This document shows positions 16,559 to 26,026 of a stretch of 64,000 bases of DNA, piece by piece (the first letter of the stretch is position 1; each line of letters starts with the position of its first letter). The stretch lies in assembly GCF_001280515.1 (NCBI RefSeq), contig NZ_LBIQ01000035.1:310001-374000 (forward strand), read 5' to 3'. A program made the position numbers and the translations under genes. Source of the stretch: Mangrovimonas sp. ST2L15. GTDB taxonomy: Bacteria; Bacteroidota; Bacteroidia; Flavobacteriales; Flavobacteriaceae. Below the pieces are notes generated by a model that saw only the letters and a list, made by a program, of their open reading frames with translations, had not been told where the DNA came from and made no database searches.

Positions 16559-17782
16559 ATGAAAACCATTTGTTTTGTTGTGCCAGACTTTCCCAGTGTT
16601 TCTGAAACTTTTGTGGTCAATCAAATGATAGCGGCTAAAAACCGGGGATTTAATGTACAGGTCTTAACCCATAGGTTGGGATCTTTAGAACAATCATCAC
16701 AGAAAGAACTTCTTGAAGCTCATGATTTATTGAAGGATACTTTGATGATTAATTATCATATTCCTGAAACAAAATGGAAACAGTTATTGTTGGGAGGGAT
16801 TTTGGCTGTTCGATTTTTTAAATATTGGCGGCAATCCTTCAAGGGAACCTTAAGACATGGTCTATTAAACAGACCTTACTTGATTAGATTTTACAGAAAG
16901 CTTCAAGGCATTGATGTGTTTCATGTGCAGTTTGCCTCGGGAGGTATAGGTCTTGCGGAAATGAAGGAGGCAGGTCTCATTAAGGGCAAAATTATCACCA
17001 CCTTTCATGGGCATGATGCCCATGTTAAAAACGCTAATGAACTAAATCATCTGAAACGTATATATAAAACCTTGTTTCAAGAAAGTGAACATGTAACGGT
17101 AAATACTCCTTATTTGGAGGATAAGGTTCTCGCATTGGGATGTAAAAGGGAAAGAATACACGTGATCCCAATGGGGGTTGATCTGGGTTATTTTAAGGGG
17201 GAAATAGGCAAGGAATTACCGCTTAAAGGAGCTGTAAGATTAATATCAGTTGGAAGATTCATTGAGTTTAAAGGTTTTAATTATGCCATTCAAGCTGTTA
17301 AATTGTTGATTGATCAAGGAGTGGAGGTGGTTTATACCATAGTGGGTGATGGGCCTTTAGATATTAGTTTGCGGCAACAAATAGAGGCTTTAGGGCTCAA
17401 AGACAAAGTTAAATTAGAAGGGAGGTTGTCTCAACAGGAGATTAAAAAAGAATTAGAAACCCATCATTTATATCTAATGTGTTCCATAACCGATTCTAAA
17501 GGACGTTGTGAGACCCAGGGGGTAGTAACAGCAGAGGCTCAAGCCATGGGCTTGCCCGTGGTTGCCTTTAATAATGGAGGCATTCCCTATACCATACAGG
17601 ATGGTGAAACAGGGAGGTTGGTTAAAGAAAAGGATGCAGAAGCTTATGCTCAGGCTATTTTGACATTTTTAGAACAGCAGTCTCTATACAAGAAGATGAG
17701 TCTAAAAGCAAGAGACTTTGCTATGACTAATTTCTCATTGGAATTGATGACTGAGCGCTTTATTAATTTGTACAAAAATTAA
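16559..17782 (+). CDS. family 4 glycosyltransferase (WcaL/AmsK-like)
   Basis: The 407-residue GT-B protein opens FVVPDFPSVSETFVVNQM, characteristic of the colanic-acid WcaL/AmsK group. ITTFHGHDAH lies in the acceptor half, LISVGRFIEFKG starts the donor half, and the EX7E-type donor site lies in ETQGVVTAEAQAMGLP. It probably transfers a hexose to the growing lipid-linked repeat at the inner membrane face. It begins 16 bases after the previous gene and ends five bases before a sulfotransferase. Donor sugar not determined. Confidence 0.88.
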   Translation: MKTICFVVPDFPSVSETFVVNQMIAAKNRGFNVQVLTHRLGSLEQSSQKELLEAHDLLKDTLMINYHIPETKWKQLLLGGILAVRFFKYWRQSFKGTLRHGLLNRPYLIRFYRKLQGIDVFHVQFASGGIGLAEMKEAGLIKGKIITTFHGHDAHVKNANELNHLKRIYKTLFQESEHVTVNTPYLEDKVLALGCKRERIHVIPMGVDLGYFKGEIGKELPLKGAVRLISVGRFIEFKGFNYAIQAVKLLIDQGVEVVYTIVGDGPLDISLRQQIEALGLKDKVKLEGRLSQQEIKKELETHHLYLMCSITDSKGRCETQGVVTAEAQAMGLPVVAFNNGGIPYTIQDGETGRLVKEKDAEAYAQAILTFLEQQSLYKKMSLKARDFAMTNFSLELMTERFINLYKN

Positions 17783-17787
17783 AACTT

Positions 17788-18759
17788 ATGACTAATTGGA
17801 TTGCTCCAGAAGAAGACTTGTTACCAGATTTTATTATTGGAGGTGCTATGAAAAGTGGAACGAGTACGATTCACCGAATTTTAAGCAGTCACCCTAAAAT
17901 ATTTATCCCAAAAAAGGAGATTGGTTTTTTTGATATTGACAATATATTAGAACATAGTGATTTCAATTTTTACAATAATAAAAAGTGGGTTTTTCAATCT
18001 ATGGAAGAAAATCCTAGGGTCATGTGGGATTGGTATCATAGCAAGTTTAGGGGTAAGGAATCTTTGTTAAAGGGAGAAGACTCAACTACCTATTTAGCCT
18101 CTAAAGTAGCCGCTAAAAGGATTGCCTTACAGAAGAAGGAAATTAAACTTATTTTTGTTTTAAGACAGCCAACCATGAGAGCCTATTCCAATTATTACCA
18201 CCTATTACGAACGGGAAGAGCTACTTATACTTTTGAGGATACCTTAAGATTTAATCCCTTTTCTGTAGTCCATAGAAGTCTTTATAAAGACCAGATTGAA
18301 AATTACTTTAAATTTATTCCTAAAGAAAAAATTAAAATTATTGTATTTGAAGACTTAATCAGTAATCAACAGGTTGTTATCAAAGATTTGTGCGAATTTC
18401 TAAATATAGAGTTTGCTGAATTTCCCAAACAAGTCTGGGATAACCATACCAATAAGGCTGTGCTACCAAAAAGTACCAAGCTTCAAATTCAAAAAAATAA
18501 TTTGTTACGTGGCTTGGGTAATATGAAATACACTAATGACTTGCCTTTTATCTGGGCTCAGGAAGAGAAAAACCGGCCATTTTTCGTTAAGGTAGTGAAT
18601 AAACTTCATTCAAAATTAAATCCGAGAAAAGAGCAGGCGCCACCCGTAATAAACCCTGAAACCAAAAAATTTTTAGACACTTATTTTTATAATGAATTAT
18701 TGGGCTTAGATGAGCTTGTTGAACAGGAGGTTTTAAGTAAATGGTTTTATAAAAAATAA
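17788..18759 (+). CDS. sulfotransferase (heparan NDST/HSST-like)
   Basis: This 323-residue protein belongs to the PAPS-dependent sulfotransferase fold but to a different branch from the one at 13272. The 5'-phosphosulfate loop is IIGGAMKSGTSTIHR (about 16-30), followed by HPKIFIPKKEIGFFD, typical of heparan-sulfate-type enzymes. The 3'-phosphate motif is KLIFVLRQPTMRAYSNYY. No signal peptide is seen, so it should act in the cytoplasm on lipid-linked intermediates. It follows a GT4 gene after five bases. The acceptor is presumably a sugar in this polymer. Confidence 0.88.
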   Translation: MTNWIAPEEDLLPDFIIGGAMKSGTSTIHRILSSHPKIFIPKKEIGFFDIDNILEHSDFNFYNNKKWVFQSMEENPRVMWDWYHSKFRGKESLLKGEDSTTYLASKVAAKRIALQKKEIKLIFVLRQPTMRAYSNYYHLLRTGRATYTFEDTLRFNPFSVVHRSLYKDQIENYFKFIPKEKIKIIVFEDLISNQQVVIKDLCEFLNIEFAEFPKQVWDNHTNKAVLPKSTKLQIQKNNLLRGLGNMKYTNDLPFIWAQEEKNRPFFVKVVNKLHSKLNPRKEQAPPVINPETKKFLDTYFYNELLGLDELVEQEVLSKWFYKK

Positions 18760-18771
18760 ATTTATCCAAGC

Positions 18772-19671
18772 ATGAAACCTTTTATCTTCAAAACAGGTGT
18801 CTTTTTGTTTGTTTCTCTTTTATTACTGTTTGGCATTTTTTCAAAAGCCGATGGATACTCAGATTCTTTTTATATTAAGTTTACTACCCCAAAACAAAGC
18901 AGCTTAATTTTAGGTACTTCAAGGGCGGCACAAGGGTTGCAACCAAAAGTATTTGATTCTATCCTTAAAATAAAATTTTCTAATTATTCTTTTTCGGTAA
19001 TACACAGCCCTTATGGTAGTACTTATTTAAACAGTGTTAAGAAAAAACTAGACGCTAGTTCAAAGCAAGGTATTTTTATAGTTACAGTAGACCCTTGGAG
19101 CTTGAGTAGTTTTACAAAAGTACCTGATGATTCTTTATCCTTTAGAGAGGTAAAATTGGCACTAGGAAATACCCCCGTTGTAAATATTAAACCTAATCCT
19201 TTTTATTTATTATTAAATAGGGAAGGCAGGTACTACGACTTAATAATTGATAAGCAATCAAATATGTTTTTACATGACAATGGGTGGCTTGAAGTTAATG
19301 TAGAGCTTGATTCCCTTACTGAAATAGAAAATGTTTCTAAGAAAGTTAAAAAGTACCGAGAAGGGATGCTTCAAAATGCTCAATTTTCACAAAACCGGTT
19401 TAAGTATTTGAAGGAAACGATTAAATTTCTAAAAGAAAATGGAGAAGTTTATTTAGTCAGGTTACCCGTGCATCCTAAAATGATGGAACTGGATGATTAC
19501 TTAATGCCTTATTTTGATAAAGATATTGAAAGTGCTATTGATTTGAGTGACGGCTATCTCGATATAACATCGCTAAATACAGAATTTCATTATACTGATG
19601 GGAATCATTTACAAAAAGAGTCAGGAAAGGTTGTATCAACAATCATCGCTAACTGGATTGATGAGAAATAA
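18772..19671 (+). CDS. membrane-anchored SGNH-like protein (DltD/AlgX-type candidate)
   Basis: The 299-residue protein has one N-terminal hydrophobic helix (about 4-24) and a soluble part that should face the periplasm. ILGTSRAAQGL (candidate nucleophile Ser about 50) and the late YTDGNHLQK (Asp and His) fit an SGNH hydrolase triad. Similar proteins act with MBOAT acyltransferases in modifying exported polysaccharides. It is tail to tail with another SGNH-like gene on the minus strand that directly follows an MBOAT gene. Overall similarity to named families is weak, so the role is inferred from the motif and location. Confidence 0.6.
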   Translation: MKPFIFKTGVFLFVSLLLLFGIFSKADGYSDSFYIKFTTPKQSSLILGTSRAAQGLQPKVFDSILKIKFSNYSFSVIHSPYGSTYLNSVKKKLDASSKQGIFIVTVDPWSLSSFTKVPDDSLSFREVKLALGNTPVVNIKPNPFYLLLNREGRYYDLIIDKQSNMFLHDNGWLEVNVELDSLTEIENVSKKVKKYREGMLQNAQFSQNRFKYLKETIKFLKENGEVYLVRLPVHPKMMELDDYLMPYFDKDIESAIDLSDGYLDITSLNTEFHYTDGNHLQKESGKVVSTIIANWIDEK

Positions 19672-19681
19672 ATAATTCATA

Positions 19682-20563
19682 TTACTCATTTTTCAGAGAT
19701 TGTTTTTCGAACCAAACCGAGAATTTTCTAGCTCCTTTATAATTTATATGTTCAGGGTCTTTAAACTCTAAATCATCAACATTGAAGTCTTTAAAATCTA
19801 AGAAAGGAATCGTTCCAAAATGCGCTTTTCTATAGGCTTGAAATAGGTCTTCATAGTTGCGAGCATCAAATTTTTTATGGTAGGGTGATCTTACAAAAAT
19901 TAATTGAATGTTTTTATCCTTTCCCAATGCTACCATTTTTTTAAGATATTTTATGTCATATTCCGAAAGCTGGATATCCGACATTTTATATTGTTTCTTT
20001 GGGTTGTATGTAATGGTGTCAAGAATAGCATGTATACGGGAGGCAGTGACATGCCTAAAACCACCAATGGAATCAATGTATTGGTATTGGTTTTCTTTGA
20101 TGCGTTTTATGTTTTTGACTATTCCTTTTATCAGTTCTTGTTGATAAGCTAATGCATTGCTTGTAGCAAGTAAGTAATGATCTTGCCATTCAAAAAATGG
20201 GAGGTAATTTGGTATTTGATGTTTTCGCCATAGCTTGCTATCTTCCCACTTGAGTATGGTTTTGGGATTGAATTCAATAAAAACGGTATCTATTTGGGGA
20301 TTTTGTTTTAATAGCTCTTTTAATTTTAGGTATCCATAAAAATAACAGTCCCCAGGGTCTGCCAAATTTTTAAAGTTTGAAATCAAGGAATCATTAAACG
20401 TGCCTGCAGGATGGGAGTTGCCTAAGACTATTTTGTTGATGTTAGGTTCTAGTTTGAAGTTAGCTTTTGAATTGATGACCCCATTACTCAAGCCCACTGA
20501 TGCTAGAATACCTATATAAAGAAGGCTAAAAAAGAAGATTGTTTTTTTTGTAAATGCCTTCAT
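19682..20563 (-). CDS. membrane-anchored SGNH-like partner of the MBOAT acyltransferase
   Basis: The 293-residue protein has an N-terminal signal anchor (about 8-26) and a periplasmic domain with KIVLGNSHPAGTF (Ser about 50) near the start and DPEHINYKGA near the end, giving Ser, Asp and His in SGNH order. Its gene lies four bases after the MBOAT gene in the same direction, the arrangement of AlgI/AlgJ-like and DltB/DltD-like pairs. The likely job is accepting or moving the acyl group that the MBOAT protein brings across the membrane. It converges with another SGNH-like gene ten bases away. Confidence 0.7.
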   Translation of the reverse strand: MKAFTKKTIFFFSLLYIGILASVGLSNGVINSKANFKLEPNINKIVLGNSHPAGTFNDSLISNFKNLADPGDCYFYGYLKLKELLKQNPQIDTVFIEFNPKTILKWEDSKLWRKHQIPNYLPFFEWQDHYLLATSNALAYQQELIKGIVKNIKRIKENQYQYIDSIGGFRHVTASRIHAILDTITYNPKKQYKMSDIQLSEYDIKYLKKMVALGKDKNIQLIFVRSPYHKKFDARNYEDLFQAYRKAHFGTIPFLDFKDFNVDDLEFKDPEHINYKGARKFSVWFEKQSLKNE

Positions 20564-20567
20564 TGGT

Positions 20568-22004
20568 TCAGAACTGAAAATAAATAAACGTTTTTTCGTT
20601 TTTACTAAACAAGAAAATGATAATGACCACGATGTAATAAAACGCCAGTCTCAAAGGCCGTTTCCATTTTAGACCCAGTGTTTCAATAGCATACAGATCT
20701 CTTCTTCCCAGCCACTCGATCCAAATGAAGATCATAAGGAGAACTAAAATATTTGTTGGTCTTATTTCAGGGATAGAAAACAGGGATTTATTGAATAAAC
20801 CTTTTATGTATAAAATGGCTTGGTGCATGTTTTCTGCTCTAAAGAAAATCCAGGCAATAGTTGTTAACCCAAAGGTCCCCAACATGCTTAAGAATGACTT
20901 AAAGGAAGGCCATCTAGAGTGAGATGCCACCACATCCAAATGAGATCTATTTCTATGGGTCAACAATAATGGTAAAAAGTATATGGCGTTTAAAGCTCCC
21001 CATATAATGAAGGTCCAATTGGCACCATGCCAAAAGCCACTTATAATAAAGATGATAAATACATTTCTAATCACTTTTATTCTAGAGCCTCTACTGCCTC
21101 CTAGTGGAATGTATAAATAGTCTCTAAACCATGTGGAGAGAGAGATGTGCCACCTACGCCAAAATTCGGCGATGTCTCTAGAAAAGTAAGGAAATGCAAA
21201 GTTTTGCTTGAGGTTGAACCCGAAAAGTCTGGACGTACCAATGGCGATATCTGAATAGCCTGAAAAATCGCCATAAATTTGGAAGGCGAAAAATATAGCT
21301 CCTAAAGCCAAGGTGCTTCCTGAGAAATCTTGAGGCTCATTGAAAACTGTATTAACCACAGCAGCACAGTTATCTGCAATGACCATTTTTTTAAATAACC
21401 CCCAAAGTATTTGTCGCAACCCATCTACGGCTTTGGCATGCTGAAATTGTCTTCTAATGTAAAATTGAGGTAATAGGTTGGTGGCACGCTCAATGGGACC
21501 CGCAACCAATTGAGGAAAGAAACTAACAAAAGCGGCAAAGGCAATAATATCTTTAGTTGGCTCTAGTTTTTTTCGATATACATCGATGCTATAGCTCAAT
21601 GTTTGAAAGGTATAAAAACTAATTCCTACAGGTAAAATAATGTTTAAATGTCTGACATTTAATTTGTGCCCAAAAAAGGAAAAAGCGGTTATAAAGTTTT
21701 CTAAGAAGAAATTATAATATTTAAAAAAGCCTAAAAAGCCCAAATTAACCAAAATACTTGTCCATAGTAAAGCTTTACGCTTAATTTGCCTGGACTCTTT
21801 TTGTAGAGAAAGGCCTATCGTATAGTCGACCAAGGTGCTAAAAACAATCAAGGATAAGAACCGCCAATCCCACCAACCATAAAACACATAGCTCGCTAAG
21901 ACAATTAAAAGATTTTGTAGCCTTAAATTATTTTTGGTAACGATCCAATAAAGGAAAAAAATAATTGGTAAGAAAATAGCAAAATCGATGGAGTTAAATA
22001 GCAT
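20568..22004 (-). CDS. MBOAT family O-acyltransferase (AlgI/DltB-like)
   Basis: The 478-residue protein has roughly ten membrane helices and the MBOAT hallmarks: FWRRWHISLSTWFRDYLYIP (281-300, conserved His286) and SGFWHGANW (catalytic His326). ILPVGISFYTFQTLSY and FFPQLVAGPIER complete the AlgI-type pattern. Such proteins pass acyl groups, usually acetyl, to extracytoplasmic polysaccharide with help from an SGNH partner, which is encoded directly downstream. The length (about 480) is normal for AlgI-like members. It lies in the inverted six-gene block 19.7-25.8 kb. Confident as MBOAT; acyl group and acceptor inferred. Confidence 0.92.
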   Translation of the reverse strand: MLFNSIDFAIFLPIIFFLYWIVTKNNLRLQNLLIVLASYVFYGWWDWRFLSLIVFSTLVDYTIGLSLQKESRQIKRKALLWTSILVNLGFLGFFKYYNFFLENFITAFSFFGHKLNVRHLNIILPVGISFYTFQTLSYSIDVYRKKLEPTKDIIAFAAFVSFFPQLVAGPIERATNLLPQFYIRRQFQHAKAVDGLRQILWGLFKKMVIADNCAAVVNTVFNEPQDFSGSTLALGAIFFAFQIYGDFSGYSDIAIGTSRLFGFNLKQNFAFPYFSRDIAEFWRRWHISLSTWFRDYLYIPLGGSRGSRIKVIRNVFIIFIISGFWHGANWTFIIWGALNAIYFLPLLLTHRNRSHLDVVASHSRWPSFKSFLSMLGTFGLTTIAWIFFRAENMHQAILYIKGLFNKSLFSIPEIRPTNILVLLMIFIWIEWLGRRDLYAIETLGLKWKRPLRLAFYYIVVIIIFLFSKNEKTFIYFQF

Positions 22005-22010
22005 GGGTAT

Positions 22011-22769
22011 TTAGTTTCTTAGAAATTTTCTTATTTTCTGAATGATGTAATATTGAATGGAGTGGGAATGGGAATATGTTATTTTTTTAGTTGATGTATG
22101 TTTGGTTTTTTGTGCCCATACCCAATCAGAATCTTCTTGAATTATAAAATTATCGTAATTGGAATGTTGCATAACCAACAGTTCAAAAATTTCCTTAATA
22201 TGAGGTGTTGTCAATTCTTGTTGAGACATGCTTCTATGGGTTATCCCGTCAGTAGCATCTTTTCTTTTGTTTGCTCTTGCATAGGTCCATTTATAATCGT
22301 CCCAAATGATCCAACCGTTTTGATTCAATAACTTGTCACAAAGAAAAAATGAACTACTATCGATGGTCCAGTTTTTTGGCCCATCAATGATGATTAAATC
22401 ATACTTTGGTTTGCAGATTTTATTCTCATTGGCGGAGCTAGATTTAATATCGTTATGCAAGAACCAATTGTATCCAGAGGTCATTCTGTGAATTTCTACA
22501 TAGGTTTCCAAATCCAATGATTTAAGTTGTTCTTCTATGGAGGGTTTGAAACTGTCTTTGACCTCTAAAAGGTCTACACAAGTTAGCTCTCCTCCTCCAA
22601 TTTCATCAAGTGCTGCAGCCATATAGCAACTGGCAGTGCCATGAGCAATGCCCAATTCCAAAATGTGTTTGGGTCTGTTTTTTATAATGAAATCATATAG
22701 AGATTTGGCGTTATTTTTTGAGATGTAAGGCACGCCTTTAACTTTTTGGTTTACTTGATCGAAAGTCAT
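22011..22769 (-). CDS. class I SAM-dependent methyltransferase (CmcI / Methyltransf_24-like)
   Basis: The 252-residue protein has SAM motif I HILELGIAHGTASCYMA (about 35-51), an acidic post-I strand LTCVDLLEV, YDLIIIDGPKNWTID and NGWIIWDDYKW, the order found in sugar O-methyltransferases of the CmcI/Methyltransf_24 group. It is soluble. It ends six bases before the MBOAT gene, so methylation and acylation genes are co-transcribed. A sugar hydroxyl of the polymer is the likely acceptor, but a terminal phosphate or another group is not excluded. Confidence 0.8.
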   Translation of the reverse strand: MTFDQVNQKVKGVPYISKNNAKSLYDFIIKNRPKHILELGIAHGTASCYMAAALDEIGGGELTCVDLLEVKDSFKPSIEEQLKSLDLETYVEIHRMTSGYNWFLHNDIKSSSANENKICKPKYDLIIIDGPKNWTIDSSSFFLCDKLLNQNGWIIWDDYKWTYARANKRKDATDGITHRSMSQQELTTPHIKEIFELLVMQHSNYDNFIIQEDSDWVWAQKTKHTSTKKITYSHSHSIQYYIIQKIRKFLRN

Positions 22770-22889
22770 ATTGAGGTGTTTAATAGCTTTTTTATCTAAA
22801 ATTGGGGTGCTGCTAAGATTTTTAAATATAATAGTTATATTGTATTGTGATTTGATTTTTATTTCTTTTCTATGTTTTTTGTGACTAAC

Positions 22890-24101
22890 TCATTTGGTTT
22901 TTACAATTATTCTTAAAATTCTATAAAGCATCATTTTTTTTCTAATTAAATCCACCTTAGAACTAAACAAATACTTTGAACTTATTAAAAGGCCTTGTTT
23001 GAAATTACCTTTTTGGAATAAGCTTATAGACTCTCTGGAACTATCATAAATTAATTCCTTTTTGCGTTGTTTTATAGCTTTCGTTTTTTTTTCTTTAAAC
23101 CTCCAAGACCTTTTATTCTTTTTCTCCCACAATATTATAGCACTTCTATATAATTCTTCATATGAGTTTTTTTGTTGTTTCCAATCAAAAGATTTGATTA
23201 ATAATTTGGTTTGATTGGCATAATCTAAATATTGCTTATTATTGTTTTTGAGAATAAGTATGCTTTTAGTAATAACTTTGATATTTCCTCTAGGGCATAA
23301 AATACCTCCTCCTTTAGATAAGGCCACAGATGCCATTCCTACGTCTGTAGAAACGACAGGAATTCCACAAGCCATTGCTTCTAATACAGGTAAAGGACCA
23401 CCTTCGTAATCGGATGTACATAAATAAAGATGTATTTTTTCAAAAAATTTATGGGCATTTTTGTCAGAGGTTTGCCTAAAATGGGTGTATTTAATATTGA
23501 GACTTTCCATAACTTCATATAAATTTTCCCAACCATTTCCTTGTAAAATCAGTTCTACATTTTCATTTTTTTTTATTAATTCACTTAACACATCAAAGGC
23601 AACATCCAAACGTTTTCTATTATATTTTCCAGGATAAGATCCCATCATTCCTATTTTAAAAACACCTTCTCCGTGATAAAGGTTTATTTTTCTTCCTTTA
23701 AAGGATTCTATATTAATTCCTAAAGAGGCTAAAAATATAGGAGTATTTGTTTTTTGTCTTATAAAGCTTAACCATTCTGGTGCCACTACATGAATTAGAG
23801 TAGCCTTAGAGGCCTCTTCAATTTTTTGGAATTCTTCTTTACACACATGATGTATGGTGGAGATTTGAGGAATAGATATTTCCCTAAAAAATAGTTTGTA
23901 ATTTTCGGCCAGATGAACAACATTAAACAACCAATGTATAACGTCTACTTTTTCTAGGAGTTCATTAAATTCATCAAAACGGTACTTGAACTCATGAATA
24001 GAAAAAAAATAGATTTCAAAATCAGGAAGTATTTTAACGAGTGCTTTGGCTATAGTACCTTCAGACCAATAAAAATTTGCTGTGACCAATAATATCTTCA
24101 T
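22890..24101 (-). CDS. family 4 glycosyltransferase
   Basis: The 403-residue GT-B protein begins MKILLVTANFYWSEGTIAKAL, has FKIGMMGSYPGKYNRKR at the start of the donor half and DYEGGPLPVLEAMACGIPVV as the EX7E donor-phosphate motif. The C-terminal extension is very lysine-rich and may contact the membrane. Its ATG overlaps the stop of the GT2 gene upstream by four bases. DNA is distinctly AT-rich, with many AAA and TTT codons, compared with the locus start. Substrate unknown. Confidence 0.87.
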   Translation of the reverse strand: MKILLVTANFYWSEGTIAKALVKILPDFEIYFFSIHEFKYRFDEFNELLEKVDVIHWLFNVVHLAENYKLFFREISIPQISTIHHVCKEEFQKIEEASKATLIHVVAPEWLSFIRQKTNTPIFLASLGINIESFKGRKINLYHGEGVFKIGMMGSYPGKYNRKRLDVAFDVLSELIKKNENVELILQGNGWENLYEVMESLNIKYTHFRQTSDKNAHKFFEKIHLYLCTSDYEGGPLPVLEAMACGIPVVSTDVGMASVALSKGGGILCPRGNIKVITKSILILKNNNKQYLDYANQTKLLIKSFDWKQQKNSYEELYRSAIILWEKKNKRSWRFKEKKTKAIKQRKKELIYDSSRESISLFQKGNFKQGLLISSKYLFSSKVDLIRKKMMLYRILRIIVKTK

Positions 24102-24931
24102 AATTTAGAATGAAGCTTTTTCAAATAATGAATAAGGAGAATTTGCAATACAGAAAAATAATACCATCGCTTTTTAAAAACTTCCCAATGTATACGCTTA
24201 TATTCTGCCTTTTTGAATGTAGTTTTTTTTGGATTATTCCTAACATTCCCGGAATGGCTTCGCATAAAGTTAAGTTTTTCGTTAACATAGCAAAAATTAC
24301 AATTCTTTAGACATAGTTTAATCCAAAAATAAAAGTCACCAATTGTCTTGTAGTCTTTAACTTTCCTTATCAAAATAGCGTGTTTTTTTTTGATAACCGC
24401 ACTACTAACATTTCGAATTATGCAATAATCTGGTAAGAAAAGTTTCAAAAAGTCATTTCCTTTAATCTTAAAATCACAAGATAATAAGTCTTTATATTTA
24501 CGTTCTATTCGAGTAGTATTTCCAATATCTTTATCATGTTTATCAACATTAGTTGTTTTTGTGAAAACTACGTCAATTTTCTCATCAGAAGTAAAGACTT
24601 TCATGATTACTTCCAAAAAATTAGGTGAAGCGTAATCGTCACTTTCAGCTATCCATATGTAATCTCCTTTTGCCAAGTCAATTCCTTTCATCCATTGATT
24701 AAAAGGAGAGCCTGAATTTTCTTGATTGTACAGAATATTTGAAACCTTTGGGTGGTTTCTATAGCTTTCTATTATTGTTTTGCTCGAATCGGTAGAACAA
24801 TCGTCTAAAATAATTACTTCATAGTCTAGATATGTTTGCTTTAAAATACTCTCTATACGCTGCTTTAAATACAGTTTATGATTGTAATTGGGTATTATAA
24901 CTGAAACTTTAATCTTATTGTTTTTCAACAT
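24098..24931 (-). CDS. family 2 glycosyltransferase
   Basis: The 277-residue GT-A protein shows VSVIIPNYNHKLYLKQRI, VIILDDCSTDSSKTI, NSGSPFNQWMKGIDLAKG and the DxD region YIWIAESDDYASP. It resembles GT2 enzymes of O-antigen clusters. It is the first gene of the minus-strand GT2-GT4 pair coupled by an ATGA overlap. No membrane helix. The coding sequence is among the most AT-rich of the window, as are its neighbours between 22.8 and 26 kb, which suggests a separate origin for this block. Confidence 0.87.
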   Translation of the reverse strand: MLKNNKIKVSVIIPNYNHKLYLKQRIESILKQTYLDYEVIILDDCSTDSSKTIIESYRNHPKVSNILYNQENSGSPFNQWMKGIDLAKGDYIWIAESDDYASPNFLEVIMKVFTSDEKIDVVFTKTTNVDKHDKDIGNTTRIERKYKDLLSCDFKIKGNDFLKLFLPDYCIIRNVSSAVIKKKHAILIRKVKDYKTIGDFYFWIKLCLKNCNFCYVNEKLNFMRSHSGNVRNNPKKTTFKKAEYKRIHWEVFKKRWYYFSVLQILLIHYLKKLHSKL

Positions 24932-25053
24932 TATTTTACATTGAGTACTTCAAATAAAATACTTACTCTTTTATAAATTAAGTATTAAACTTAAATTATA
25001 ATTTATTCAATTCAATGAAACCATTATTTTATGGCACTGAATGTAACTTTTTA

Positions 25054-25812
25054 TTATGCATTTTCCTTTTTAAAATATGTTCTATGGTAGAAATAATGTT
25101 CTGATTTTACATTTTTCTTAATATCTGAATTACATAATGTAGGAGTTTGACTTGTAATAGCTATATCTGGCCACTCAATACAAGTTATTTTATACCCTTT
25201 TTTAAGAAAAAATTGACTTAATTCTATTTCCCCGTTGGTAATAATATGTCTTTTAATTTTCTCCTTTACACCAGGGAATTCATTATCAAGCATTTTTAAG
25301 AAATACATTTTTGAAATAAAGGAATAAGTCTGTACATGAGGTAAATCATTTCTTAAGCTTCTAGAAGGATGATCAGTGAAGTTAATTGTACTACCACTTA
25401 TAGCAATCGACTCGAATTTTTCAAATTGTTCAATGAATTTTTTGTACCAATTTTTTCGAAAAGGACCATATCCACTCCTATTTTGAAAAAATATATAATC
25501 ATTTTCAGTGGATATAGGTTTAATTTTTTCAAGCATCATTTGATATGAGCTAAAATCTCTACCAAGATTACTTTTATAAAAAATCTGTTTAAGCTCTATT
25601 GAACGATGATTCATGAACATAACTTTTATAATACACACAAAAATTTTATCAAAAAAATTCACATTATGAACCTTACTAATACCAATAAATAAAAATACTT
25701 TGTCAACCCCAGAGTCCATATTTTTTATTCGATTAAGATTCCTCAAATCTTTTAGATATAAGCGAGAATCATTAGCGGTTGCATAGCAATGAAAATATTT
25801 TCTAGTTGTCAT
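25054..25812 (-). CDS. RgpF-like polysaccharide synthesis protein (candidate GT-A type transferase)
   Basis: The 252-residue protein has no firm match to a named family in my reading, but its motif order resembles the rhamnan-synthesis RgpF group: NLGRDFSSYQMML, then YIFFQNRSGYGPF, AISGSTINF, and HVQTYSFISKMYFLKML, parallel to the family's N-GRD, DY-LNS-YGPF, G-T and H-QSYF motifs. Members help build rhamnose-rich or other wall polysaccharides. It is soluble and basic, and the first gene of the inverted block, with its start 214 bases from the divergent GT2 gene at 26027. Role in this polymer is inferred. Confidence 0.6.
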   Translation of the reverse strand: MTTRKYFHCYATANDSRLYLKDLRNLNRIKNMDSGVDKVFLFIGISKVHNVNFFDKIFVCIIKVMFMNHRSIELKQIFYKSNLGRDFSSYQMMLEKIKPISTENDYIFFQNRSGYGPFRKNWYKKFIEQFEKFESIAISGSTINFTDHPSRSLRNDLPHVQTYSFISKMYFLKMLDNEFPGVKEKIKRHIITNGEIELSQFFLKKGYKITCIEWPDIAITSQTPTLCNSDIKKNVKSEHYFYHRTYFKKENA

Positions 25813-26026
25813 TTATATATATTCAATCAATTATTAGTTGATCATAAATTAATAGTTTTAATATTGTTTGAGTCACACAACCAGTTCTATTGCAATTTAA
25901 TTTTTTCTTAGAAAAAACCTATAAATTTTGAAGGTATTAAGAATTGGTTTTTAGATATCCATGTTTTGCTTAAATATGTTTTTATATTCGTAATAACTAT
26001 TAATTTAATATGGATATAGCTAGTTA

